A stretch of 64,000 bases of DNA from Thozetella sp. PMI_491 (Eukaryota > Ascomycota > Sordariomycetes > Chaetosphaeriales > Chaetosphaeriaceae). Below the pieces are notes generated by a model. It was not told the DNA's origin, did no database searches, and saw nothing but the letters and a program-made list of their open reading frames with translations. Shown piece by piece: positions 33,101 to 43,706 of this stretch; position 1 is the stretch's first letter; each line of letters opens with the position of its first letter. The position numbers and the translations under genes were made by a program. Location: positions 434,001-498,000 of the forward strand of contig MU270029.1 in assembly GCA_021432635.1 (NCBI GenBank), in the 5' to 3' direction.

Positions 33101-34555
33101 TGCATTCGTTATCTGTCTATGAGCGAAATATCTAACACAGCGTACTCTAATCCCGACGACCTGCTGGCCGCATACTCTTTGGTGGAATACGCCGCAAATA
33201 GCTGGATGGTACACGTGAGAAACGGTGAAAGACAGGAGCTCTCACAGGAAAGTCTGCTTGAGGACCTAACTCGTTGTGATTCTTTTGTGGGACTTTTAGG
33301 ATATATTTGGCACCACCATTTGCATCATGAAGAGTCAGGAGAGAGTTTGACACACCTGTTAGCTTTTCATGGCTTAGGAACGCTACTAAAGTGTCTTTTG
33401 AGAAAGCTACACTTTGATGGTCAGGATAGCGCTCTACAAATGCCATCAAAAAGTACAACGACTCTGAAATATGGATGTATCGACTCGAGGAATAAGAGCG
33501 GCCGAAGTCCGCTCTCATTGGCAGCCGATAGGGGGAGAGTAGAGGTGGTTCAGCTCTTGATCGATACTGGCCAAGTTGATATCGACTCGAGGGATGATAA
33601 TGACCAAACGCCACTTTCATGGGCGGCCTACGGCGGAGAAAAAGATGTGGTTCAGCTCTTGATCGATACTGGCCAAGTTGATATCGACTCGAGGGATAAA
33701 TATGGCGAAACACCACTTTCAAAGGCGGCCTCTAGGGGTATAGTAGAGGTGGTTCAGCTCTTGATCGATACTGGCCAAGTTGAAATCGACTCGAGGGATA
33801 ACAATGGCCGAACGCCACTTTTAAGGGCAGCCTCCAGCGGAGAAAAAGACGTGGTTCAGCTCTTGATCAATACTGGCCAAGTTGATATCGACTCGAGGGA
33901 TAACGATGGCCGAACACCACTTTCAAGGGCAGCCTCCAGCGGACAAAAAGACGTGGTTCAGCTCTTGATCGATACTGGCCAAGTTGATATCGACTCGAGG
34001 GATAACAATGGCCAAACGCCACATTCACGGGCGGCCTCTATGAGGAGAAGAGATGTGGTTCAGCTCTTGATCGATACTGGCCAAGTTGAAATCGACTCGA
34101 GGGATAACAATGGCCGAACACCACTTTCAAGGGCAGCCTCTAGCGGACAAAAAGACGTGGTTCACCTCTTGATCGATACTGGCCAGGTTGATATCGACTC
34201 GAGGGATAACTGTGGCCGAACGCCACTTTCAAGAGCGGCCTCTATGGGGAGAAGAGATGTGGTTCAGCTCTTGATCGATACTGGCCAAGTTGATATCGAC
34301 TCGAGGGATAACGATGGCCGAACGCCACTTTCATGGGCGGCCTCTAGGGGAAGAAGAGGTGTGGTTCAGCTCTTGATCAATACTGGCCAAGTTGAAATCG
34401 ACTCGAGGGATAACGATGGCCGAACGCCACTTTCATGGGCGGCCTTCCACGGAGAAAAAGATGTGGTTCACCTCTTGATTGACGTGGGACCAGCTGATAT
34501 TAAATTGAATGGCAATGTAAAATGGAAGCGGCGCTCGAGAGCAGCTAGTATATAG
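30182..34555 (+). CDS. NLR: membrane segment, RRM-like, SesB-like hydrolase, NACHT, ankyrin repeats (5 exons)
   Basis: Predicted 1377 residues: exons 30182-30678, 30740-31070, 31133-31429, 31486-31729 and 31791-34555; donors GTGCGT, GTAAGT, GTACGT, GTATGT, all in phase. Order: a hydrophobic segment (about 20-37, TWATLVIVGIGTLLFALV); a beta-alpha-beta-beta-alpha-beta region (66-158) resembling an RRM/ferredoxin fold; an alpha/beta hydrolase of SesB type with nucleophile elbow FIGYSLGGLVVKE (Ser 268); NACHT with Walker A GKPGSGKST (519-527) and Walker B IIFIDAVDE (632-640); a winged-helix/linker region; ten 34-residue ankyrin units (1020-1359) and a degenerate tail. Fungal NLRs of this plan act in heterokaryon incompatibility and non-self recognition. 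ATG 30182 (CGGAGATGGCG) was preferred; 30053 would add 43 residues. Confidence 0.9.
33479..34498 (+). repeat. Ten tandem 102-bp ankyrin-coding repeats
   Basis: Ten units of exactly 102 bp (34 codons), starting at 33479 and every 102 bp to 34397, each opening with ATCGACTCGAGG. The protein consensus is IDSRDNxGRTPLSxAA, then xxGxxDVVQLLIDTGQVD. Units are nearly identical except at a few codons, mainly just after IDSRD and in the xAAxxGxxx stretch. A half-unit with RSRAASI at the stop looks like a decayed eleventh copy. Such high internal identity is known in fungal NLR repeat domains that evolve by unit exchange. Confidence 0.97.
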
Positions 34556-35094
34556 CACAACCAACTCCCCTCATCAGGGTTCATATGTATATTAGCCATG
34601 CTATTGACGAAAGAAAAGAGGCGGTGGTCCTGGCCTCATGGAATGCCAATATGCTACCATCATTGACTAACTTCCCATGCCTAGGCATTTTATCACGGCT
34701 AGCCCGTTTAAAGCGGGCCGGTGAAAGCGGGCCACAAGGTCAAGGAACAAATGTCCGCGATGGAGCAGAAAGGTCCACTTGATGGGAGTTGGCGCGGAGA
34801 ACGAACCCACGTCCTCGCGGGGTAACCAAGCATCTGGGGTGTTGGCGTGTGGGGTTGAACACCTGAATGCCAGACAGCACCCTGTAATCCGACCCAGGCC
34901 CGGAAATGTGTTTACCCTTTCCCTGGTCGTGCAAGTCGAAGATCCACGGTCTTCGGGGGTGATTCTTCACCCTGCGAATTCGGTAGCGGGTTCTATGCCG
35001 AAGTCCTACAAAAGGATGGGCAGACCCGCTCGGTCGCCCGGTGTCCGCTCGCAACCTGTTTGCCATTGCGATCACATCTGGAGAGCAAGTCACG
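34556..35094. promoter_or_regulatory. Gap holding the cyclase-gene promoter
   Basis: About 540 bp. Near 34705-34735 the word AAAGCGGGCC occurs twice, 18 bp apart, beside GCCCGTTT, a small repeat of unknown meaning. The frame of the next gene opens before its first ATG. No gene is seen. Confidence 0.4.
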
Positions 35095-36271
35095 ATGCTC
35101 ATAATCAGAAGCGCGAGGATTCTCAGCACTCTGGCGGATCTGCTTCTGCTTGGGGTAGCTGCAGGTCACCACCAGAGCACCATCACGTCCCGGAGCTTCG
35201 ACCCTACGAAAAATATATATGAAAATTGGCCAGCATATGACCAGCTGCCTCTTGATTCTACTTACCCAACCAAGGCAGCTTGGGGGGTCTGGGGCGCCGA
35301 CGACGAACATGGAGCTCTGAATCACATTACGAATCAGACCGTTGTGGATGCTCTGTCCGAGGTGAAGCTCGGCCTCGCAATCCCCATCAACCTGCAGCTC
35401 GACATGCCAGGTCCCCCGCCCAATCCCAACCGCAAACCGCTGACCCACCTTTTCCAACCTGGGGACGGCTACACCGACGATGTGGTAACCATGAACACAC
35501 AAGTGAGCACCCAGTATGACGGTTTGCGACATTTCCCGTACTCTACCAACAACTCTATCGCCTCGTACCGGTGGTACAACGACTTGATTGCTAGCTATGA
35601 CGAGGTCATAGGTCCCGCACCGACCAAAGTGCTGGGGCTGCAGGTAGCGGCGCAGAAAGGCATCGCCGTCCGTGCGGTCCTGCTAGACTGGGCCGGTTGG
35701 ATGGACTCACAGAACCGGACCTTCGACGCGTTCGGATCCGTAGACATCACCCCGGAGGACCTCGATGCCGTCGCCGCCTGGCAGGGTCTCTCGGGCAATT
35801 GGTCCAAGCCAGGCGACATGCTGATAATTCGCACGGGATGGCTGCGGCAATACCAGACGCTCAACGTGACTCAAGACGCCTTGCTGCCGCTCGGCGATGG
35901 GTTCTCTGTCGGCATGGAGGCAAGCGACGCAAGCGCCCAGTGGTTATGGGAAAAGAAGCTGGCCCTTGTTGGGGCAGACAACCCAGCGTTCGAAAGCGTG
36001 AGTGACGCAGAATCACCAGCATCAACACTACTGAAGAACGAGTACTAATAAATGCTAGCTGCCCATGAACAAAACCATCGATGGTGTCCCACGCTCTCTG
36101 CATCAGATCTTCATCGGCGGCTGGGGCCAGAGCATCGTCGAGCTGCTGGATCTGGAGCAGTTGGCCACCAAGCTGCATGAACAGCAGAAGTTCACATTTT
36201 TTGTCACCATCCAGACCCTCAATATCGTCTCTGGAATTGCTTCGCCGCCTAATGCTGTAGCCATTATCTGA
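35095..36271 (+). CDS. Secreted cyclase-family (PF04199-like) protein, 2 exons
   Basis: Predicted 371 residues: exons 35095-35997 and 36059-36271, intron GTGAGT...GCTAG with a TACTAATA branch site, phase 0. The first ATG in frame is 35095; it opens a signal peptide (MLIIRSARILSTLADLLLLGVAAG). The body matches the fungal branch of the cyclase/kynurenine-formamidase/isatin-hydrolase-like superfamily: WGADDEHGALNHIT, NTQVSTQYDGLRHFPY (in place of the bacterial HxGTHxD metal motif), GIAVRAVLLD, SKPGDMLIIRTGW and, after the intron, DGVPRSLHQIFIGGWG. These are metal-dependent hydrolases of amides or lactams; the fungal substrates are mostly unknown. Several N-glycosylation sites agree with export. 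Confidence 0.88.
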
Positions 36272-37057
36272 AAACCCAACATATCTAGCAGAGTGGCCGT
36301 ATGTCAATAGGAATCCATAGTCCCCCCAGCCAATCTAGACATAGTACGGAGTTTAGTGTTCGAACTAGATAGCTCTGCTCCTAGGTCCGCGCACCAAAGG
36401 ACAAATTATATATTGGAAGACCTGTCCTTCGCTAGATATTGTAATGATTGGCCCGGAAGAATTCCGATCCCACCCCGAAATGGGTTTGCCTGCGGCATCA
36501 ACATGCATCACTGAAGTACGGCCGCGCAGACACCCCAGTACAGCCCCTGTGATCATTTCGGCGGCAAGGTAGTGAGGATGAGAAACCTGAAATGGCCCTA
36601 GTCGCTACGGTGCGTTAGTGCGCATCCGACTTCCATCCGGCCGGTCTCGTTCACCGGGCATGTTGAGCGATCTCGGACAATAAACACCTGATCACGAGGA
36701 AGCAGCCGATAAAAGCAACACGATTGAAGCCTGCAGGTGGATCATTTCCTATTCAAACATTCGATGACCTCTTTCCACTGATAGCGCGGGACGCCGTGGC
36801 TGGAAGGCTTCGTTTCTACTGGGCGGCGTCCTCAGCCGCAACCGCTTCCAAACATCAAATCTGAGTACCCTGCATTGGGGAGAACCAATGATAGTATATC
36901 TGTTTCAGTCAACAAGGCCTGCAAAAGGGGCGTAGTGGGGAACCACAGTGTCGTATATGATATTTGGTCAGCGCCACCTGCCTCCCTCCTCCAAACAGCT
37001 TGGCCAAGACTTTTTACCTGTCTATTTAGCGGTGGCTTTGAGGACTACTATTCCAGT
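36272..37057. promoter_or_regulatory. Gap holding the GPI-protein promoter
   Basis: About 790 bp without a recognisable gene between the cyclase-family gene and the GPI-anchored protein gene. Confidence 0.4.
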
Positions 37058-37756
37058 ATGAGGACCAGCTTGCTTTTTAGCCTAGCCGCTGCGGCCAGCT
37101 CGGCCCTTGCTCAAGACAAGTGCTTGGTCAACTCGTTTGTCTCCCATCAAGCCATTCATGTTGTATGGGTTTCCATCTGACTCAAGTGATACTGATCATA
37201 GGGATTGGATGGCATGTGTCTCTACCGCGCGGGATGCTGCCTTAACATCCTGCACTTCTGGCCTTGAGCTGCCTCTCTCCCAAGCAACCTCGTTTATAGT
37301 CCCGTGCAACTGCGACGGGTTCGATATCAACTATTCGTCAGTCGCGTCTAGCATCCAACTGTCTGGAAGGAATGAGCTAATCGTCCATATACTAGGTGCG
37401 CGAAAACGTATTGCCCAAGTGACACCAGCCTTCAGTCTCAATACTCGAACTCGTACAGCAACTGCACTTCCTTCTTCTCTAACCCCTTAGCTATCCCGAC
37501 AACAACGAATACAAAGCAGGTGTCTCAGCAAACCACGGGCAATACGCTTATTCCAGCGAGCACGACGACTTCTGTCGACAGCAGCACATCCTCCACTGCA
37601 GGGACTACATCAGCACCAGATATTTCAAGCGTGGCAACAAACCAGGCGACGAGTACAACAAGCACGAGCAAGGCTAGGGCCGACCCTGCGTTTGCTTCCA
37701 ATAGCGGACTCGGTGGGCTTGTTGCATTCATGGCCGGAGTAGCGGCTTTGCTATAA
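37058..37756 (+). CDS. CFEM-like GPI-anchored cell-wall protein, 3 exons
   Basis: Predicted 190 residues: exons 37058-37134, 37202-37336 and 37396-37756. Introns use GTTTGT...CATAG and GTCAGT...ACTAG (branch GCTAATC 10 nt from the AG), both in phase. A signal peptide (MRTSLLFSLAAAASSALAQ) is followed by eight Cys, spaced C-x8-C-x11-C-x17-C-x-C-x8-C-x4-C-x16-C. The second half fits the CFEM pattern, the first half does not, so it is CFEM-like rather than canonical. A Ser/Thr-rich stalk follows, and the C terminus (GLGGLVAFMAGVAALL) looks like a GPI signal. Likely at the cell surface; CFEM proteins bind haem or act in adhesion and host contact. Convergent with the IgE-binding-like gene 105 bp away. 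Confidence 0.75.
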
Positions 37757-37860
37757 GATCTGTCGTGATGACTTGGACATCTCTGGAGACGACCAGTGAA
37801 TTGATCGGTTGTTTGGTATCTTCTTACTCCTCTCTAGTATATCAGAGTAGACTGCGTCTT

Positions 37861-38529
37861 TCAGCTATACTCCCAAGCAGCGACAATGCCAACGTCGTAC
37901 GTTCTTAGAGCAAAGGTAATACATGTCGCCGGAGACGTCATATTTGCCGTCTGGACAAAGATCTGATAAATCTCCTCCCCATCATCGCCGGTTCGCGGGC
38001 ATGCTATGAACTTCCCTCCTTCGTACCAGAAGGCGACCGCATCTGGAAACCCCGTTCCGGACCCTTTCCGGAAACCTGTAGTGACTGACCCTTCCGGCTT
38101 GAAGGCCGAGTGTGGGCTCGTATAACTGAGAGCTCCGTCAGGAGCGATGTACACTATGATGCTAAATGTAAGACTATGTGAACTGTATAGTTGGAAAGGG
38201 ATGTAGGTACTGGTGGATAGATACTAATACATACCTTGCTGTCCTCCTGGCACCGCAACGTTTAGAGAGACGGTTTCATTACCCCCAATAAAATTGGTCT
38301 GGCCGTTTGAATAGTCTGAACAGTCGATATCGGCGACATCGGAAGGGCAATAGGTGGAGGCTGATTTGCCAAACCAGAAAGTTCCGCCATTGGCTTGTAT
38401 CATTTTCCCATCGAAAAGCTCATCGGCTGACCCTGTCTTCCATGCACGATCCGCTAAGGGGGAGCATGCCCCTAGGGAAGAGAGTGCGAAAAAGGCTATG
38501 GCCACTTGCATTGCTAAGGTGCTGTACAT
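37861..38529 (-). CDS. Small secreted IgE-binding-like protein, 2 exons
   Basis: Predicted 195 residues: exon 1 38529-38235, exon 2 38153-37861, intron 81 bp (GTATGT...CATAG), phase 1. ATG 38529 gives a signal peptide (MYSTLAMQVAIAFFALSSLGACS). The body resembles proteins annotated in Aspergillus as IgE-binding proteins: NGGTFWFGKSASTYCP, GGNETVSLNVAVPGGQQ, VYIAPDGALSYTSPHSA and FIACP. Cys pairs and Asn-X-Thr sites fit an extracellular protein. Molecular function is unknown; the name reflects allergen screens only. Confidence 0.8.
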
Positions 38530-39405
38530 CTGATAAGGATTCCGCTCGAGTGTTTTGGTTTTTGGTGGCCAGGCCGTGTCCGGGAAAGTGTTCCCTGGTC
38601 TTGATTGTTTCCGAAACCCAGGAAAGGGTCGGAATTCGCGATAACACTGCACCGGCGCGAGCGGCTCTTATTGTAGGTAAAAATTGCATCTTACACCAGG
38701 TTTTGCAGCCGGATAAATGCCAGCTTTGAACTTGCAGAAGGGATAAGATAAATCTTGAAGGTGCCGCCAATCGAATTCGACATTCGCATTCAGCCATCGA
38801 TGGTATTATCAGGCTTCATAAAACCTGACTGTACTTTATCGCGTTACCAGTCTGTACCGTACTGGAACATATTAAACCAATAGAGTTCATATAGCCTAAT
38901 GATCTTGTACGTCAGCAACAGCATTGACATTAATTGGAGAACTGGTGTCGCTAGATACTCATAGTTCCACGACGAGAATGCGTCTCAAAAATACTAGTCT
39001 TTCTTTCACAGGAGCGTATCACACAGTAGTGAAGTTGGATATCATATGATGACACCTAAATAGCAGTTTACTCTCTACAATACATTACTAAGTGGTGGGA
39101 GATTCGAGCAGGTAGATCTCTTGCCTCCTGCGCTACAGGAATACTTTTACATACTATAAAATGCACCTTGTTGTCTTGCACTTCCGGCTTTTAAGCTTTG
39201 GGGCCTGTAATTATCTCAGTAGGGTCCATTTTGGACGTTTTGCATGCTATCACTAAATCTGTTCTGTTGGCGATGGGATTATTTTTTGGTTAGTTCCATC
39301 CAGAGGTGAACACGTGAGCGAGCTCCACCCCCGCCTTGCCTACAAGAGCCATCTGGGAGCCATCGACCACGGGTAGTCTCAACCCCGCGATCCTTGGTCG
39401 GCAAC
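38530..39405. promoter_or_regulatory. Divergent intergenic region
   Basis: About 875 bp between two genes transcribed away from each other (IgE-binding-like protein left, F-box-like protein right), so it should hold both promoters. A moderately AT-rich stretch lies at 38870-39200. No gene is seen. Confidence 0.45.
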
Positions 39406-40758
39406 ATGTCGCTCGGGAATCTCCCTTACGAGCTTACCGCGCGCATCGTGTCTGCTCTCGCAAGCCGGCTGCTGCCAGACTCTTTTTACGACGATCCACG
39501 CCGCCTCCGCTACGATGAGAGCATCGCAGCTTATGCGACAGTCTCCAAAGCATGGCAGGTCCATGTGGAGCAGCACACATTTTGGAACCTCTACTTAACC
39601 CCCAAACGCGTCCGAGCCGCCCTAGCGAATAATAGCCTCGTCACCTCTCGCCGACTATCGTATGCTCGCATCGTTCATCTTAGGGTATTGGTTAGCAGGA
39701 AAGATGCGCTAGGTGTGGATAGCAACCAAGCCCGTGATAAATTGGTTTTCGAAAGAGCTATTCGGGACCTCTTTCGACTGCTGAAACCTCTCGATCTAAT
39801 TCCAGAGGCCGAGGTTTTATTCATCCTCACTTCGCGACCGACAGACAAAATGGCCGTCGGGCACCTGGACCTCCAGGGCACGTCAGTGGAGACACTGCCT
39901 GGGCTCAACCTCTTCTCTACTCTGGAGACTATGTCATACGAACATGCCATCTCTCCCGCAACCTTCTGTTATTTGGCATCCAAGCTGCCGCGCCTGAAAA
40001 CCCTTAACATTCGGCTCCTCGATAGCGAGAAGAATAGACCAACCAGGCAGAGACGGCGGCTACGCGAAAGCCTCGCTCGTGCTATTCCATCGATTCCTAC
40101 AGGCCTCGAGTGCTTATCCATAACATCAACCTACAACTTCCGCAATCATAAACGGACGCCACAATCGGTTATCCCTGATGGAAGGACAGTTGATCCCCTC
40201 AGTGCGTCGCTGGGCGTCATATCTCAGCGCCTTCAAAAATTACTCGTCACGGGAATCTGTCTGGATGTGACCCAATTCTTTGAAGTCTGGCCATCGCATG
40301 ATGAGGAGGGCACGAATCCAATACCAATGTGCATTTTCTTCCTGGCACTGTCGCCATCTACCCCAGCGGGCCAGTGGTTGTTTGACTTTGACACTGGCGA
40401 ATCCAACTCAGACTTTGAGCATTCAAGCTCTTCAACGGGCACAGAGGGGGCCTTGTCGTCGCGCGAGCGTCGCCGTCCCAACGTCTTGACCCAAAAGCTC
40501 TTCTTGGCGGCAGGTAAGGCAATCAGACTGATGCCGCATTTGGAGAGGTTTACGATTTACTTAGGCAAAAAACACTCAGATGTACTAGCTTCTATAGACT
40601 ACCACGTAGGAGATTGCGAGTTGTTCTATAAGACAAAAAGAAGCTATCGCCTGGACCAGGAGGTTATCGATGCCTGGAAGCAATCAGCAGCAGTGCTATC
40701 GGGTGAATCCTCCAACCTGGAAATAACACTTTCCCCGTCTGGCAAGATGACTTATTAA
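39406..40758 (+). CDS. F-box/DUF6546-like protein
   Basis: Single exon, 450 residues from ATG 39406 (the open frame begins earlier at a TTG). The N terminus is F-box-like: MSLGNLPYELTARIVSAL, then AYATVSKAWQVHVEQHTFWNLYLTPKR and RLSYARIVHLRVLVSRKD. This matches the fungal group in which the F-box is joined to a long region I know as DUF6546. The later part (PSIPTGLECLSITSTYNF, MPHLERFTIYLG) looks like degenerate leucine-rich or beta-strand segments. A Ser/Glu-rich loop near 350-370 interrupts it. Probably a substrate adaptor of unknown target. No tie to neighbours is evident. Confidence 0.75.
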   Translation: MSLGNLPYELTARIVSALASRLLPDSFYDDPRRLRYDESIAAYATVSKAWQVHVEQHTFWNLYLTPKRVRAALANNSLVTSRRLSYARIVHLRVLVSRKDALGVDSNQARDKLVFERAIRDLFRLLKPLDLIPEAEVLFILTSRPTDKMAVGHLDLQGTSVETLPGLNLFSTLETMSYEHAISPATFCYLASKLPRLKTLNIRLLDSEKNRPTRQRRRLRESLARAIPSIPTGLECLSITSTYNFRNHKRTPQSVIPDGRTVDPLSASLGVISQRLQKLLVTGICLDVTQFFEVWPSHDEEGTNPIPMCIFFLALSPSTPAGQWLFDFDTGESNSDFEHSSSSTGTEGALSSRERRRPNVLTQKLFLAAGKAIRLMPHLERFTIYLGKKHSDVLASIDYHVGDCELFYKTKRSYRLDQEVIDAWKQSAAVLSGESSNLEITLSPSGKMTY

Positions 40759-42272
40759 GACAAGATTTCATGGACTACACAGAAAATGGTTCCAAATAAA
40801 GCCGCGGTTACAACAACCCTAGTTGAAAGATTCATATTGTGTGGGACGGAGAAGCACGGACAAAGCGACGTTTCCGATAGTATACTCTAAAGAGGGACTT
40901 ATGAAGAAGTGGGAGTTATCATAGGTAGAGCTGTGTCCTTCATAGTGGGAGGCTCACTGTTAAATCTCGACTCTCGGGAAGATACTGCTGTTGAATAAAG
41001 ACCTTGGGGAGTCGGAAGGACTTTCCCGATTGACGCAGGTACCCCCGCTTTGGCGAACGGGGAGGGAGGGTCAAGGAGAGAGATCATTGGTGATAATGAT
41101 GACAACCAAGAGGAAATTCTGTCTTGACCCAATTCATGATGCCACGCGATCATAGGGAATACCAATCACCGTACATCGGAAGAAAAGACTGGCACGATAT
41201 CAGCAGCCCACGGAGGCGGGTGTCTCAGAGGTCCGCTCTCGCCCTTCTTATAACCAACAGCCCTCTTCCTCAGGCTTCCTGCACGTTTCCTTCTATCTTG
41301 TGATAATCCCTCAAAATAGAATATTAGAGGAAAACGCCCGCCTATGAGGATCACTCATCGTCGCATACTTCTACGCTAAAATTTGCGTATCTGTTCTCTA
41401 GCGCCTCGGTACAGCAAACATTTGGAATATTCACCACTTTCGAATTGAATACAATCGGAAACGCATTATCTAGTAGGAAGCTTGCCTAAGCAACAATGCC
41501 TGATGCACCAAGACTGACATGTCATTTAGTAGGAAGCAGGAGTCTAAGGGTCGCATCGAGACACTACCATGGCAAGACGAGTACAAGTTGTTTTGCTTTT
41601 GTTCCCTTTGTGTGCCTATGAAATGCACAGTCTTACTATCGACACCCTCCCCATGTTATTACACTACATAACTTACCAGCTCTGAAGGCAAAGGTCCCAT
41701 CAACTCACTTACCAAGAGACTAGCTAGTCACAGGTTCTAGTTTCACTGATTAGCACATTATATAGGAGATTGTTCGACTGCCATTTATGAACCTGGGAGA
41801 CCTTGGACGATATAGGAAGGTAGACAAGCATCAGCAAGGTCCCGTATTTTGCAACGATCATTTCCGCGACTAATAACCGGGGGCGGGGGGCGGGGTGATA
41901 ATACTGCTTGTCGTTTCGGTACCTATCTAAATGCCTGGTCAGGGAAATGGTGGTTCAGTGGGCCAAGGACCTTGTTTGTGACCTTGTATGCTCTAAGATG
42001 AATTGATAGCTGCCGAGCGCTTCCAAAAGACCCCAATAATGAAAGAAAGCTATTGTACAACCATCCCTGCATCTATGCGGTCTCGTTGATATACCATCCA
42101 TATGCTTGTTGCTACCTAGCCGGACGACGAATCACAAAGGGTGAAATAGTAGCTGCCTGCCTAGTGCGATGCACCGGAGTTTAGGTACAGTACCTCCTAA
42201 AGACAAAGCTCACCGCTGCTGTTCCTCAGGCAGACTCCCAAAACAGACCCCAAATGGCAAGTAGTGAAAGCT

Positions 42273-42329
<57 letters not shown>
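42273..42329. repeat. Uninterrupted run of 57 G
   Basis: Fifty-seven consecutive G residues on the plus strand. A run this long is rare in fungal DNA; it can form G-quadruplexes and is hard to sequence, so the exact length may be wrong. Confidence 0.85.
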
Positions 42330-42331
<2 letters not shown>

Positions 42332-42355
42332 GCAGGCGAGACCCTGAAAATTGCA

Positions 42356-42395
<40 letters not shown>

Positions 42396-42400
42396 GGGGG
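42356..42400. repeat. Second G run, 39 G + T + 5 G
   Basis: Thirty-nine G, one T and five more G, separated from the first run by 26 bases that contain TTGCAGG near one end and TTGCAGG at the other. The two runs may thus be parts of one duplicated unit. Confidence 0.85.
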
Positions 42401-42754
42401 TCCTGATGCAGAGATGCGGGGCTCGTGATAGAGAGAGACGGCGCACATCTTCGTCCAATAACCACCTGGCAGTCTAGAAGCCATTTGCGATCCCACATCT
42501 CGCGATGTCGTTACCTTAGGCAGCCAAGAGACTGGATCCACTAAACTAACATGCCTTAGTTGGGTCTCTTTTGGCAACCGGCATTTCCACCCCACCTTCG
42601 CTCCGGTAGTCTAGATTTCCAACTACAAGTATAGCCATGAGACCCTGAGAAGTTAGGCAGTTTATTAGATAGTCTCACGCACCGTTGGCTCTACAGTAGT
42701 AATAACTACCTAGTTAGCCCTTCACTATTAGCCTACATTTTGTGGACTTCCAGC

Positions 42755-43570
42755 ATGGCCGCTTCGCCTCGTTCCTGGAAGATCGAGCCCGTCGTGCTAG
42801 CCGACGCTGAGGCTGTCGCGCGCAATAACGTCATGGCCTTTTGGGAGGACCCGAGCTATACCATTGTGTGGAAAGACATTGCCACGCTCGACCATGTGAT
42901 TGAGCGATCGATCAAGCGCACGAGGCTGGACTTCTTGGAAGAGCAGGACCGCCAACGCTACGAAAAGGCCGTCGACCCGGTAACCGGTGAGCTGGTCGGT
43001 TATGCGCGATGGAAGTTTCCCATCGCCCTCAAGACCACCGCGGAGGGAGACCCTCTATGGCCCGAGAGGCAGATGGCTGCTGCAAGCGAGGAAGAGTACC
43101 AGCGCATCAAGGCAATTGCAGAAAGCGCCGGGCCAACGCCCAAGGACATCCCAATGGATGACGAGGTCACTGTGATTAAGAGGCGTCTTCAATCCCAGAA
43201 ATCCTACATGTGTAAGTCAAATTTATTCGGAAGTGACTAGGATAGGGCGGCACCAAATGGCCATCAGTGACAAGGCTGACCGTGGAACATAGTGCTCGCC
43301 TACTTGGCCGTACACCCAGAAAACCAAAACAAAGGCATCGCCACAATGCTGGTCCAGAGTGGGATAGATCAGTGCAAGAGGATGGGTATGGATATATTTG
43401 TCCAAGCCTCTCCCGCTGGGCGAGGTATCTATGAGAAGCTCGGGTTCCGCGTTCTTGACAGCCATTCCGAGGACTTGGCGCAGTGGGGAGGGGAAGGCAA
43501 TTATACAGTTCACTTCATGGCATATGATCAGGATAGGAATGGCAGCGCTCAAGCCGATGCGACGAGTTGA
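42755..43570 (+). CDS. GNAT-family N-acetyltransferase, 2 exons
   Basis: Predicted 244 residues: exons 42755-43211 and 43293-43570, intron 81 bp (GTAAGT...CATAG, branch GGCTGAC), phase 1. I chose ATG 42755, since the longer frame starts with TTG. The GNAT acetyl-CoA site lies after the intron: LLAYLAVHPENQNKGIATML (motif A, Q/R-x-x-G-x-G/A with QNKGIA), followed by MDIFVQASPAGRGIYEKLGF, the usual C-terminal strand-helix pair. The N-terminal half (NVMAFWEDPSY, ELVGYARWKFP) matches fungal stand-alone GNATs. It transfers acetyl groups to an unknown small amine or protein; cytosolic. Convergent with the AAA ATPase gene, 136 bp apart. Confidence 0.88.
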
Positions 43571-43706
43571 TTTAGTTGGTAGATTAAGCAAGTTAACCGA
43601 GTCTCCTCACGGGGCACACCGGGGCCAACCTAGGGATAACATCTTCAACGGTCTTTTCTTCAAGCTATGCCAAGTCATGTTCATATCCAGATATGCGTAC
43701 ACATTC

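Larger units (their letters stand above)
40759..42754. other. Gene-poor region with giant poly-G tracts
   Basis: About 2 kb. The only standing-out content is the pair of poly-G runs at 42273-42400. Proline-rich open frames read here on the minus strand are artefacts of those runs. The last 150 bp should be the promoter of the acetyltransferase gene. Confidence 0.5.

Noticed and set aside
33479-34498. CRISPR-like array of regular repeats
   Set aside because: The units are contiguous coding repeats with no spacers and translate to ankyrin motifs in a eukaryote.
34780-34870. tRNA-like words (GGGTTCG and GC-rich arms) after NLR-1
   Set aside because: No cloverleaf with a proper anticodon arm or T loop can be folded.
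42197-42595. Proline-rich proteins of 80-130 residues on the minus strand
   Set aside because: They are only translations of the poly-G tracts in three frames, with no other coding signal.
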